DNA of 64,000 nucleotides from JANMCE01 sp963791625 (GCA_963791625.1 CAWBTA010000015.1:744001-808000); one strand, 5' to 3'. Positions 17,319 through 25,359 are shown, counted from the first letter of the stretch. Made by a program: numbers and translations. The notes: a model not told the origin generated them from the sequence alone.

Positions 17319-18344
17319 GTGAGTATTGCCGATGAAGTCCCACCCGTCAATCATCCACCCGAACTCGACACCGTCCTCGATCAACTTCGTCGTCAGTTCC
17401 ACCTCCCTCACCTGCTCCTCGGCGCGCCGCCACAGAGGCTGGGCGGCGGGTTCTGGGCCGAGATGTGGATCCTTACCCTCAACGGGTCGGCCGGCAGCGA
17501 CCTCCCCGGCCGGGTCGTGCTCCGCCTCGCACCCGACGCCGACCTCGCCGCCTGGGAAACCACCCTCCAGACCTCCGTCGCGCAACAGCGCTATCCAACC
17601 CCTGTCGTACGTGCTTCGGACCTCACACCATCTGCCGGTCGCGCCTGGTGCGTCATGGACCACGCCGAAGGGGCACCACTGCTCGGCGGGCTCAGCGGCT
17701 TGCGTGCGCTCACCGCTCTCCCACGCTTAGCGACCGGGCTCCCGGACACCCTTGCTCGCGCCGCAGCCGACCTCCACCGACTCGATCCCGCGCCCATCGA
17801 AGCCGCACTCGCGAAGGCAACCGCCCGAACCATCGGCGTCGACGGTCTCCTCGGCCACTACCAGACACGAGCCCGCGAACTCGACGACGCACCGTTACAG
17901 CGAGCGCTGCAGCGACTCGCCGGATCCCGGCCTGATCCCAAACTGCGCGTGGTCTGCCATGGTGACCTTCACCCATTCAACATTCTCACCAACGGCAACC
18001 AGATGACCGTGCTCGATTGGACTGCCGGCCAGATCGCCCACCCCGCGTACGACCTCGCCTTCACACACCTGCTCCTCGCCAACCCACCGCTCGACACCCC
18101 CTCGCCGCTGCGTCCGGTCATCAACGCCGCAGCACGCCGCATCGCCAACCGATTCATCGCCACCTATCGAAAGATCGGGCCACACCCCGTGGAGAGCGAC
18201 ACCCTCGACTGGTACCGCAACCTCCAAGGATGTCGGATTCTGATTGACCTCGCCGGATGGCGGGCCGCGGGCGAACTCAACGCCCACCGGGGCCACCCAT
18301 GGCTCGCCATGGAGCCAGCCCTGCGGCCCCTGCTCGCAGCATGA
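17319..18344 (+). CDS. APH-family phosphotransferase
   Basis: The protein (about 341 aa) has the APH kinase motifs VVCHGDLHPFNILT (catalytic loop) and MTVLDWTAGQIAHPAYDLAF (metal-binding Asp; W instead of the usual F), plus a Gly-rich N-lobe (QRLGGGFWAEMW). GTG 17319 is preferred; an in-frame TTG at 17289 would begin inside the MerR start codon. Because MerR is divergent and an operator lies between, the substrate may also be the inducer. Substrate unknown. Confidence 0.75.
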   Translation: MSIADEVPPVNHPPELDTVLDQLRRQFHLPHLLLGAPPQRLGGGFWAEMWILTLNGSAGSDLPGRVVLRLAPDADLAAWETTLQTSVAQQRYPTPVVRASDLTPSAGRAWCVMDHAEGAPLLGGLSGLRALTALPRLATGLPDTLARAAADLHRLDPAPIEAALAKATARTIGVDGLLGHYQTRARELDDAPLQRALQRLAGSRPDPKLRVVCHGDLHPFNILTNGNQMTVLDWTAGQIAHPAYDLAFTHLLLANPPLDTPSPLRPVINAAARRIANRFIATYRKIGPHPVESDTLDWYRNLQGCRILIDLAGWRAAGELNAHRGHPWLAMEPALRPLLAA

Positions 18345-18374
18345 CATCCAACACTCCTGCTTGCCCTGGATCTA

Positions 18375-18392
18375 TTCAAGGCGTACTTTGAA
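18375..18392. promoter_or_regulatory. ArsR-type operator, copy 3 (TTCAA-N8-TTGAA)
   Basis: A perfect TTCAA / TTGAA inverted pair with the same 8-base spacing as the two copies at 13418 and 13460. It lies 36 bases before the ArsM-like ATG and so places this gene under the same likely regulator. Confidence 0.6.
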
Positions 18393-18428
18393 CATATTGA
18401 TGGTGGATCACGGAGCAGGGGGCTGATT

Positions 18429-19211
18429 ATGTCTGACGAGCCTGTTGTAGATGTCGACACGCTGCGCTCACAAGTGCGCGAGAAGTACCGCGACGTCGCC
18501 AACGACCCGCATGGCACCCACCACTTCCACACGGGCCGCCCACTTGCGACCCGTCTCGGATACGACGACACCATCGTCGATGCGCTGCCGGATCGGGCCG
18601 TCGAATCCTTCGCCGGTGTCGGCAACCCGTTCTCGTTGCGGACTATCGCACCCGGCTCACGAGTCGTCGACGTGGGCGCAGGCGCGGGGTTCGATTCGTT
18701 CATCGCTGCCACCCAGGTCGGCCCGACGGGTCGTGTGATCGGGATCGACATGACGCCGGAGATGCTTGCCAAGTCACGGGCGACGGCTGAGTACCTGGAA
18801 TTCGATCACGTCGAGTTCCGCGAAGGACTCGCCGAGAGCATCCCCGTCGACGACGGGTGGGCCGACGTGGTCATCTCCAACGGCGTCATTAACCTCTGCG
18901 CCGAAAAACAGGCCGTATTTGCCGAGATCTTCCGTGTGCTGCGTCCCGGCGGCATACTGCAATTCGCTGACATCGCCAACGGCCGCCCCGTACCAATCGA
19001 AGCGATGCGCGACGTCGATCTCTGGACCGGTTGAATCGCAGGCGGGCTGCCCCGTGCGGGCTGGCAAAAGATGCTGCAGGACAGCGGCTTCGAACGTGTC
19101 ACCATTGGTCCGCCCGTCGACACCTTCGGTGGCGCCCACGGCGAAGCGAATGCGCGTTCCTTCGATGTCTACGGCTACGCCTTCCTCGCTCACCGCGCCA
19201 CCACTTCATAG
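18429..19211 (+). CDS. ArsM-like SAM methyltransferase with in-frame TGA at the conserved Cys (candidate selenoprotein)
   Basis: Residues 70-170 form a class I SAM methyltransferase (VVDVGAGAGFDSFIAA, VIGIDMTPEMLAKSRA, VVISNGVINLCAEKQAVFAE, RVLRPGGILQFADI), closest to arsenite methyltransferases. After DVDLWTG the codon at 19032-19034 is TGA. The same frame continues IAGGLPRAGWQKMLQDSGF, then DTFGGAHGEANARSFDVYGY to TAG 19209-19211, giving 260 codons. In the ArsM family the TGA position is the conserved Cys of the C-I-A-G-A/G-L motif. Other ArsM Cys residues (the SCC stretch and the GCGNP-type Cys) are replaced here (AGVGNPF). Selenocysteine insertion is the attractive reading; a Cys-to-stop mutation or a base error is the alternative. 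The operator at 18375 ties it to the ArsR island. Confidence 0.65.
19046..19065 (+). promoter_or_regulatory. SECIS-like hairpin after the in-frame TGA
   Basis: Bases 19046-19049 pair with 19062-19065 (two G-C/C-G and two G-U pairs), C19050 and C19061 are opposed, and 19051-19053 (CCC) pair with 19058-19060 (GGG). This leaves the apical loop GUGC at 19054-19057. The loop begins with GU and lies 20 nt after the TGA, both as in bacterial SECIS elements. GC-rich sequence folds easily, so this is supporting evidence only. Confidence 0.35.
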
Positions 19212-19244
19212 AAGCCGAGACAACCGGCAGGTTGGCCCCGATAG

Positions 19245-19493
19245 TTGCTCCTACAACCACCATGCAAGGCTCCGACCAGGGATGCTGCTCTCGACGTCGA
19301 GCCCCAGATCGGAGTACTACTTCCGTGCAATGTGGTCGTCCGTGAAGTGGATAATGGCGTGCTCGTCGAGGCCATGGACCCCGGTTTGATGAGCACGATC
19401 ATCGGGCGGGACGAGATCGTTCCGATCGCAGCGGAGGCCCGTCGCCTCGTGGGCAACGCGATGGCGAGCTTGCTCGAATCCAGCGGCGGGTGA
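19245..19493 (+). pseudogene. truncated DUF302 domain protein
   Basis: The frame contains ALDVEPQIGVLLPCNVVVRE, then DNGVLVEAMDP and the helix IAAEARRLVGNAMASLL, which is the C-terminal half of DUF302. The N-terminal half, including the usual GACNP segment, is missing or out of frame before about 19287. There is no plausible start with a ribosome binding site. Treat as a remnant. Confidence 0.55.
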
Positions 19494-19557
19494 GCATCCG
19501 TGGTGCGAAACACCAAACACGAGCAATGGGTCTCCTCGACTGCCACGTGCCTTCTCA

Positions 19558-19655
19558 CGGAGCATCAGAACGGTTGGGATGCCCTAAACACCGAAGGCCT
19601 GCGAAACGTCGGGGGCCAGATCGACGTTCACCTTCACGACCTTGAGCCGGCCGGC
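19558..19655 (-). pseudogene. fragment of a duplicated thioredoxin gene
   Basis: These 98 bases match 22606-22703, inside the thioredoxin gene, with three mismatches that I can see. On the minus strand they encode the LKVVKVNVDLAPDV segment and the GIP-type cis-Pro region. The active-site part is absent and the surrounding sequence is unrelated. Shorter resemblance continues to the left (about 19530-19557 against 22458-22490). Confidence 0.6.
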
Positions 19656-19748
19656 GCGAGACCGGGCTGGCCGGGGCGCGAGGTCGCCGAGTTCCTTCAC
19701 GGCCATGGGACCGGACTCACGTTGACGTTCGGGCAACAGGACTGCCGA

Positions 19749-20276
19749 TTACTCGGGCGATTGGTCACCGTCGAGGAAGTCAGCGGGCTCGGCTGACGCC
19801 AGGAAGCGTTGGAAATCGGCGACGATCTCCTCCACTTCCTCGTCGGCGAACGGTTCACCAACGTTGTGGTCGACTGGAACGGCAGCGTCGTCTAGCACCT
19901 GATCGGCGACACTGATCCTCGCCGCGCATCGGACGGCGAGTGCGATACCGTCACTCGGTCTCGCTGAGATGCGCTGTTCGCCGTCGGCGGACGATACGAC
20001 AAGATCCGCCAGGAAGGTACCCTGTCGGAGTTCGGTCACCTCGACTGCATCAAGCGTGGAGCGACTCGTTCGCAGAACATCGAGAAGCAGGTCGTGGGTC
20101 AGCGGCCGGGACGGGACCACACCGCTGAGGCCAACAGCGATCGCCGACGCCTCGGCCGGTCCGATGAAGATCGGAAGGACCCGTTTCACCTCGCCGAGCT
20201 CACCGAGCAGCACGACCGACACGCCGGAGGCCGGATCGACGTGCAGACCGACGATCTGTACTGGAACCATTCGCAC
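19749..20276 (-). CDS. bifunctional nuclease family protein (BFN/DUF151)
   Basis: The 175-residue protein matches DUF151: RVLPIFIGPAEASAIAVGL near the start, then TFLADLVV and the highly conserved RPSDGIALAVRCAARI, ending in an acidic tail. Members are reported as DNase/RNase or structural proteins; the in vivo role in actinobacteria is unclear. A DosR-like box is 42 bases upstream. Confidence 0.8.
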   Translation of the reverse strand: MRMVPVQIVGLHVDPASGVSVVLLGELGEVKRVLPIFIGPAEASAIAVGLSGVVPSRPLTHDLLLDVLRTSRSTLDAVEVTELRQGTFLADLVVSSADGEQRISARPSDGIALAVRCAARISVADQVLDDAAVPVDHNVGEPFADEEVEEIVADFQRFLASAEPADFLDGDQSPE

Positions 20277-20317
20277 ACCTCCATCATCATCGTGCGGTGT
20301 GCGGACATCTAAAACTA

Positions 20318-20331
20318 GGGCACGAGGTCCC
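20318..20331. promoter_or_regulatory. DosR-like box, one mismatch
   Basis: GGGCACGAGGTCCC has one mismatch to the core. It lies between divergent genes, 42 bases before the bifunctional nuclease and 84 before the GerMN lipoprotein. Confidence 0.35.
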
Positions 20332-20414
20332 GCGATTACCCAGCACAGCGACCCTGTTGAATCGTGCCCGACGCGCCGGACGATAACAACAGTTCACACA
20401 AAGGATGGTCAGCG

Positions 20415-21857
20415 ATGCGACGACTCTCGACGGCAGTTGCCGGACTTGCGACTGTCGCCCTGATCGCATGCGGAGGACGCACCACCGCACCGCCGGCGAC
20501 GACAACCACCGCGCCGACCACCCCATCCACGACCGCACCACCCGCCACCGCGCCAGCTACAACCAGCACTACAACATCGACCGCCACCACAACACCGTCG
20601 ACCACCACCACGACGACGACATCGGTGCCGACCTCGACGATCCCGGCGGGCAGCCAGCTTGTTCGGGTCTGGTTCCTCCTCGAAGAACGCATGGTTCCGG
20701 TGTATCGGTACGCAGCGTCAGAGACGGAGGCCATCGCGGCGTTACTGGAGCCGCCTCGCCCCGACGACATCGGCCGGATTGACGGCCTCGTCACGGCCAT
20801 TCCCCACGGCTCCTCCGTTCGGTCCGTGTCCCTCGCGGACGGTACGGCGACGGTCGACCTGTCGCGCCAATTCGAGTCGGGCGGCGGCAGCCTCTCCATG
20901 ACCGCTCGATTGGCCCAACTCGTGTACACGGCCACCGACATCCCCGGAGTCGATGGCGTTCGTCTGCGACTTGACGGAGCCGATGTCGACTCCTTCGGCG
21001 GTGAAGGCATCATCGTCTCGACAGAGCTGCGCCGCCGCGACTTCCCGGAATTCAAACCGAGGGTCATCATCGATGACCCGACTCCGGACGCAACGGTGAC
21101 CTCGCCGTTTCGCATCGCCGGGTCGAACACGACGTTCGAGAACACCGTTGCGCTGAAGGTAATCGATAACTCGGGTCGTGTGCTTCTGTCGACGTTCACC
21201 ACCGGACGGGGGCCCATCTACGACACCCAGGGGAACCCGCTGTGGGGACCCTTCGAAGCGAGCGTTGCGCTCGACTCGATCGGCACCGGATCGGGGATCG
21301 TGGTTGCCTACGACACCTCCGCCGAGGACGGCCATATCGTCAGCTGGTTCGCGGTTGCTGTCCGGTTCAGCCTGGCGCTGCCATCCGGTCTTACCGGCTT
21401 CGCAACGAAATCTGTCTCAACGCCCGACACACCGGGCGGGCCCGGCATCACTTCTGCACTGGTCGACGTGCGTACCGGACGCCATCCCGGGTTCGAGCGG
21501 GTGGTGTTCGAGTTTGCGAACTACCTGCCGGGCTACTTCGTGCACTACGTCCCTCCCCCGATCACCGCCGACCCGTCCGACCTCCCCGTTGATCTGCTGG
21601 CCGACGGGGTGCTGATGGTGCGCATGTCGTCGGCGTCGGGTGTCGATCTCGCCGGCGAGGTGTTCCGCGAGACGTACACGGGTCCGGCACGCGTCGGAGC
21701 CGGCTACCCGGCCGTGCACGAGGTGGTTCGCGTCGGCGATTACGAAGGTGTGCTGCAGTGGGCGATAAGCACATGGACAAGACCACCATTCCGCGTGATG
21801 ACGCTCAACAACCCACCCCGCCTCATCATCGACGTGGCATCGGCCGCCGTCATCTAG
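20415..21857 (+). CDS. lipoprotein with GerMN, Gmad2 and AMIN-like domains
   Basis: ATG 20415 follows AAGGATGG. A lipoprotein signal ends in LIACGG (Cys about residue 21), followed by a low-complexity Thr/Pro linker (about 24-75). The GerMN domain covers about 80-200 (VRVWFLLEERMVPVYRYA, DGTATVDLSRQF). A Gmad2 immunoglobulin-like domain follows (IDDPTPDATVTSPFRIAGSN), and an AMIN-type domain ends the protein (PGFERVVFEFANYLPGY ... PPRLIIDVASA). This architecture is seen in actinobacterial cell-envelope lipoproteins, often near peptidoglycan enzymes. Function is inferred only from domains. Confidence 0.8.
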   Translation: MRRLSTAVAGLATVALIACGGRTTAPPATTTTAPTTPSTTAPPATAPATTSTTTSTATTTPSTTTTTTTSVPTSTIPAGSQLVRVWFLLEERMVPVYRYAASETEAIAALLEPPRPDDIGRIDGLVTAIPHGSSVRSVSLADGTATVDLSRQFESGGGSLSMTARLAQLVYTATDIPGVDGVRLRLDGADVDSFGGEGIIVSTELRRRDFPEFKPRVIIDDPTPDATVTSPFRIAGSNTTFENTVALKVIDNSGRVLLSTFTTGRGPIYDTQGNPLWGPFEASVALDSIGTGSGIVVAYDTSAEDGHIVSWFAVAVRFSLALPSGLTGFATKSVSTPDTPGGPGITSALVDVRTGRHPGFERVVFEFANYLPGYFVHYVPPPITADPSDLPVDLLADGVLMVRMSSASGVDLAGEVFRETYTGPARVGAGYPAVHEVVRVGDYEGVLQWAISTWTRPPFRVMTLNNPPRLIIDVASAAVI

Positions 21858-22014
21858 TCGACGCCACGAGCGCTCGGGTGTATCGAGAAACGATTGTGAC
21901 GCCACCTCCCGATCGGGCACCCATCTGTCCCGATGGTCGGAAGGCGCCGATTGATCGGGCGGACATGACCTTGTGCCCTGGCGCGCTCGGTCCGGCCTGT
22001 ATGGGGTGATAGCG

Positions 22015-22401
22015 ATGTACGAGCGGTACAACACGCGCGCCAACGGATTCCTGGTCGGCTGGTCCGAGACGTACCCACCATTCGAGTTCACCACCGAACC
22101 CGCCGACAACAACAGCTACCCAGCCGTGCGGTTGAACCTGCCCGCAGTGCCGGAGTCGGTGCCCCGGTCTGCGGCACTCAATGTCCTCAAGGCCATTCCT
22201 CACTACATCGTGCTGCTGATCTTCTTCATCGGTGCCGCAGCGGTGGCCCTGATTGGCTGGTTCGCCGTGCTGTTCACGGGCGTCTGGCCCAAGGGCATGC
22301 GCGACTTCCTGGTACGGGTCAGCCACTACCAGTACCGCGTCTGGACGTACGTCACGATGGTCGAGAACGACTACCCGAAGTTCGGTCTGCCGTCGGCGTG
22401 A
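22015..22401 (+). CDS. DUF4389 protein, N-terminally truncated
   Basis: The sequence matches the second half of DUF4389 proteins: YERYNTRANGFLVGWSETYPP, then PHYIVLLIFFIGAAAVALIGWFAVLFTG (membrane segment) and RDFLVRVSHYQYRVWTYV. Full-length members have two such halves; the first is absent and the upstream 150 bases are not coding in this frame. It could still be translated from ATG 22015 (128 aa). This fits the truncation seen in neighbouring remnants. Confidence 0.6.
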   Translation: MYERYNTRANGFLVGWSETYPPFEFTTEPADNNSYPAVRLNLPAVPESVPRSAALNVLKAIPHYIVLLIFFIGAAAVALIGWFAVLFTGVWPKGMRDFLVRVSHYQYRVWTYVTMVENDYPKFGLPSA

Positions 22402-22511
22402 CCGCGCCCGAGTGGCCCCAGGCTCGAACGAGCAGCGAACGATCGACGCAAATCGGTCGCCTCGACTACCCGGCGCCTTCTCGCAGAAGTGGCACCGTTG
22501 CCGTCGGTGCC

Positions 22512-22958
22512 CTACGTTCGAGCGCTCGATAGAACTTCCTCGATCCAGCTCTGCAGCGCATGCCCAGGGAGGGCGCCAACTTTTCGGGAGACCTCCTGGC
22601 CATCGCGGAGCATCAGAAGGGTTGGGATGCCCTGTACACCGAAGGCCTGCGAAACGTCGGGGGCCAGATCGACGTTCACCTTCACGACCTTGAGCCGGCC
22701 GGCCCGGTCTCGCGCTGCCTGCTCAATCAGCGGACTGATGGTGCGGCACGGCCCGCACCAAGGAGCCCACAGATCGACCAGCACCGGAACCGGTGCTTGG
22801 GTAACGGCCGCAAAATCGTCCGTGCCGGCGTGGACCACCCACGGGAGCGGCCGATGGCACGACGCGCACCTCGGTGTCCCCATGGCGACCGTCGGCACCC
22901 TGTTCTTCCTCCGGCAGGCCGGACATGCGACCACACTTGTGTCCCCGACACCGACCAT
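22512..22958 (-). CDS. trxC: thioredoxin with N-terminal zinc-finger (TrxC/thioredoxin-2 type)
   Basis: The protein has an N-terminal CPACRRKNRVP ... RCASCHRPL zinc module (two CxxC) and a thioredoxin domain with the active site WAPWCGPCR and cis-Pro GIPTLL. TrxC-type proteins reduce disulfides and are linked to oxidative stress. ATG 22958 is chosen for its spacing to GGAGG on the minus strand; the adjacent ATG 22961 is too close. Part of the gene is duplicated at 19558-19655. Two DosR-like boxes lie 149-217 bases upstream. Confidence 0.85.
   Translation of the reverse strand: MVGVGDTSVVACPACRRKNRVPTVAMGTPRCASCHRPLPWVVHAGTDDFAAVTQAPVPVLVDLWAPWCGPCRTISPLIEQAARDRAGRLKVVKVNVDLAPDVSQAFGVQGIPTLLMLRDGQEVSRKVGALPGHALQSWIEEVLSSART
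22606..22703. repeat. 98-base repeat, functional-gene copy
   Basis: The parent copy of the fragment at 19558-19655, in the same orientation, 3,048 bases apart. It lies within the thioredoxin coding sequence, so the other copy is presumably the derived one. Confidence 0.6.
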
Positions 22959-23106
22959 CATCCCTCCGGTCTTCGAACGACGTTCACCGGCGAGCGTGTC
23001 ATGTCGTGATCGGTTGTCGCAGCACGGTTCGTATCCTGCCCCGTGCCGCTCGCCGCGCGCGATGGAGCCATCGCCCAATTATGAGGCGTTGGATCGACGC
23101 CGCCTA

Positions 23107-23175
23107 GGGACCTCGGTCCATTCCTGACCGGCTTCACAGTAGGCCGACGCCAAGCCTTCTGAGGACCTCCGACCC
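23107..23175. promoter_or_regulatory. two DosR-like boxes in the thioredoxin upstream region
   Basis: 23107-23120 (GGGACCTCGGTCCA) and 23162-23175 (AGGACCTCCGACCC) each have one mismatch to the core. They lie in the 317-base gap 22959-23275, which otherwise contains no gene that I can support. The distance to the thioredoxin start is long, so their target is uncertain. Confidence 0.3.
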
Positions 23176-23275
23176 TGTCGTGGCCACGTACCTCCGGCGA
23201 ACGTTGATGCATGGAGGCTCCGCCGATGTGCGAGTCGGCCCACGGACCGAGGGCGATGGCAGCGGTTCAAGATCA

Positions 23276-23779
23276 TCAAATGGCCGACCACGTGACTGAT
23301 TTGGAGGTCGAGAGATGTCGGGGGTACGCGAGAATGCAACACCAGGATCGTTCCCGAGGTGGACGGCGGCGACCACTTTCTTTGGTGCTGGTCACGGCAC
23401 TCGTCCTCGGTGCGAGCGGAAACCACGGCCCACCCTTCTTCCGCGCCTGAACGGCCGACGTCGGACGGGGAGGCCAGCAGAGATACAAGAAAAGCGACGT
23501 GAGCACGGCGAAGACCACCGACAAACCGACCAAGACCACCAAAGCGTCGTACGGGGCATGGCCCGTCAACAAGCACCCCTCAGCCACCCACCGTTGGAAC
23601 TCGCTCCGCTGCCCCGAGAACAGCAACGGCGGAATCAAACCACGGCACTCCAGCGGGCGAGCCCACGGCGCGCCTGACCAGGCGTAAGCAACAGCGCCCA
23701 CGGCCACCACCATCGACCCCAACAGGGCCAGACCGCGACCCAACGTCAGCTGCTGCGGTGAACTCGACGAAGAAGTCAC
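23276..23779 (-). CDS. two-TM protein partner of the SLATT-type gene
   Basis: GTG 23779 overlaps the stop of the upstream SLATT-type gene (GTGA), so the two are translationally coupled. The protein (about 167 aa) has membrane segments around RGLALLGSMVVAVGAVAYAW and DALVVLVGLSVVFAVLTSLF, with two Cys in the loop between them. The basic C-terminal third may be disordered or partly misread. No family is recognised. Confidence 0.55.
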   Translation of the reverse strand: MTSSSSSPQQLTLGRGLALLGSMVVAVGAVAYAWSGAPWARPLECRGLIPPLLFSGQRSEFQRWVAEGCLLTGHAPYDALVVLVGLSVVFAVLTSLFLYLCWPPRPTSAVQARKKGGPWFPLAPRTSAVTSTKESGRRRPPRERSWCCILAYPRHLSTSKSVTWSAI

Positions 23780-24579
23780 GGCAGCAACCCCTGCCCCATC
23801 ATCGATCGAGCCTCCATCTCGCTCTCGCTCCGATAATGATCGCACAGCGCCTCATGCGCTTGGCGGGCGTGACGCAGACGTCGCTTGAGGAGCGCAACTC
23901 CGATGGCCGAGCGCGGTTCGCTGGTCCCGCTCAGCCACCTGTTGAGGTCAGGTGAGTTCTCGTCAATCTCCTCGATCCTCTCCTGATAGGGGCTGAATTG
24001 TGCCCAGTAGAGGCCGAGATCATCAGCGCTCAACGCGAGGCGGGAGAAATGACCCTGATCGCGCACCTGTCCTGTCCCCAGATCGCATGCAGGTGCCTCT
24101 TCGTAGACGGTCCCAGTCTTACCCTCAATAGCAGTGAGGATGTTCGCAATCGGGCGCTGAAGGTGACGGTAGTCCTTCGAAGTCCGACGATGAGCGGCAG
24201 CGCGATCCCCAGGATTGAGCGCAACGTTCAACGCAGTAACGACCGCAGTAACAACCGAAAACACAACACTCCACGTGCCTCGATCGGCAAAGTAGGTGAG
24301 CACGCTCAGAGACGCGGTGAGAGCGGCAATAAGCTTCGCACTGGAGTCAAGCATCGCCCACATTCCTGAAAGGCGTTGATACGCCTCGCTATTGCGACTC
24401 ACCCATGCGAGATCTGACTGGACGCGCTGCAAGAGATCCCAATCCGTTGTCGGCGGCGGACTTCCATGCCGCGCTCGGTCCCGAGACCTCGTGACCGTGA
24501 GACGAGTGATGCTCCGCGATTCGATCGACTCAGGCGTGCCTGGCCCTGAGGGGGACTGAGCCTGACTGGTCGGTGGCAC
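23776..24579 (-). CDS. SLATT-type two-TM domain protein (candidate defence effector)
   Basis: After a polar N-terminus (about 45 residues), a helix (WDLLQRVQSDLAWVSRNSEA) leads into two close membrane segments (about 82-97 and 104-121). A cytoplasmic helical part with YRHLQRPIANILTAIEG follows, then further helices to the C-terminus. This layout fits the SLATT family (SMODS- and SLOG-associating 2TM effectors), which form pores in nucleotide-signalling defence systems. No cyclase, SLOG or CD-NTase gene is adjacent here; only the coupled two-TM partner is. The family call is by pattern. Confidence 0.5.
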   Translation of the reverse strand: MPPTSQAQSPSGPGTPESIESRSITRLTVTRSRDRARHGSPPPTTDWDLLQRVQSDLAWVSRNSEAYQRLSGMWAMLDSSAKLIAALTASLSVLTYFADRGTWSVVFSVVTAVVTALNVALNPGDRAAAHRRTSKDYRHLQRPIANILTAIEGKTGTVYEEAPACDLGTGQVRDQGHFSRLALSADDLGLYWAQFSPYQERIEEIDENSPDLNRWLSGTSEPRSAIGVALLKRRLRHARQAHEALCDHYRSESEMEARSMMGQGLLP

Positions 24580-24878
24580 GGGGGCTCCTTTGCAGATCCA
24601 GTTGCGTTCGACGTCGCTATACGCCTGATCTTGCGCTCGATCGAATCGCCTATGTAGGGGACTTCGGCCTCACTACGTCCGCCGACCGGCGAGTCGCCGT
24701 CGCAACATTGTGCGATTCAACCCGGTCCGCACGCCGGCTTTTAGTCGAACGCCATCTTCGGTACGGGGCTTGTAGCTGACCGATTGCCGGTTGGGCCAGG
24801 GGTTTGCTGGCCGCACCAGCGTGCGACGTGTGGCGGGGCGCGTCGGGCGAGCGCCGGCATGGTTGATGGTCTGTTTGT

Positions 24879-25040
24879 GTCGGCTACAGCTTCGGGAGCC
24901 TCCTCATCCATGACGCCGCCTTCCCGCACCCGACGTCCCTGAAGCGCTCCGAACCGTTCGACCGGGTCGCGTCGGTGGTGACCGTGGGGTGCCCGATCGA
25001 CCTCGTGCGCCTCTACTACCCGCGGTACACCGAGGGACGC
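24879..25040 (+). pseudogene. fragment of an alpha/beta hydrolase-like gene
   Basis: The frame reads VGYSFGSLLIHDAAFPH, then VASVVTVGCPIDLVRLYYP. It contains the nucleophile elbow G-Y-S-F-G and the following VT(I/V)G.P.D strand of a hydrolase family. No N-terminal part precedes it and coding quality ends soon after. The remainder of 24580-25261 shows no other gene. Confidence 0.45.
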
Positions 25041-25261
25041 CAACCACGGAGAACTCATCTGACGTGGAAAGAAGGTGCTCGACCTCTGGTGCCCGCTCTA
25101 ACTCGTGGTGTTGTTAGCAATCGCCGCCCGAGCGCTCCCGCGGTGTGCAAGACACAAATGCCCAAAGGCTGAACGCTGTCTGCGTACCCGATCCACGACG
25201 CCGTCGAACCAGTTTGTCGGCTATCGCAGACCTCGACGAGATGCGCTGCAAGGCGCGAAGG

Positions 25262-25334
25262 TGGGCCGTCTGGGGCTCGAACCCAGCACCTTAGGATTAA
25301 AAGTCCCCTGCTCTACCAGATGAGCTAACGGCCC
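25262..25334 (-). tRNA. tRNA-Lys (anticodon TTT)
   Basis: A complete cloverleaf reads from 25334 to 25262. The acceptor arm GGGCCGT pairs with ACGGCCC, the D arm is GCTCATCTGGTAGAGC, the anticodon loop is CTTTTAA, and the T arm contains GGTTCGAGCC. CCA is not encoded. It marks the right edge of the remnant-rich region. Confidence 0.95.
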
Positions 25335-25359
25335 TGACTTGCTGACTGCGGGCGAGAGT

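Noticed and set aside
21965..21978. A DosR-like box (ATGACCTTGTGCCC) before the DUF4389 gene
   Set aside because: Three mismatches to the core; not better than chance.
25262..25334. tRNA-Lys as an attachment site of an integrative element
   Set aside because: No integrase and no second copy of the tRNA 3' end were seen in the window.
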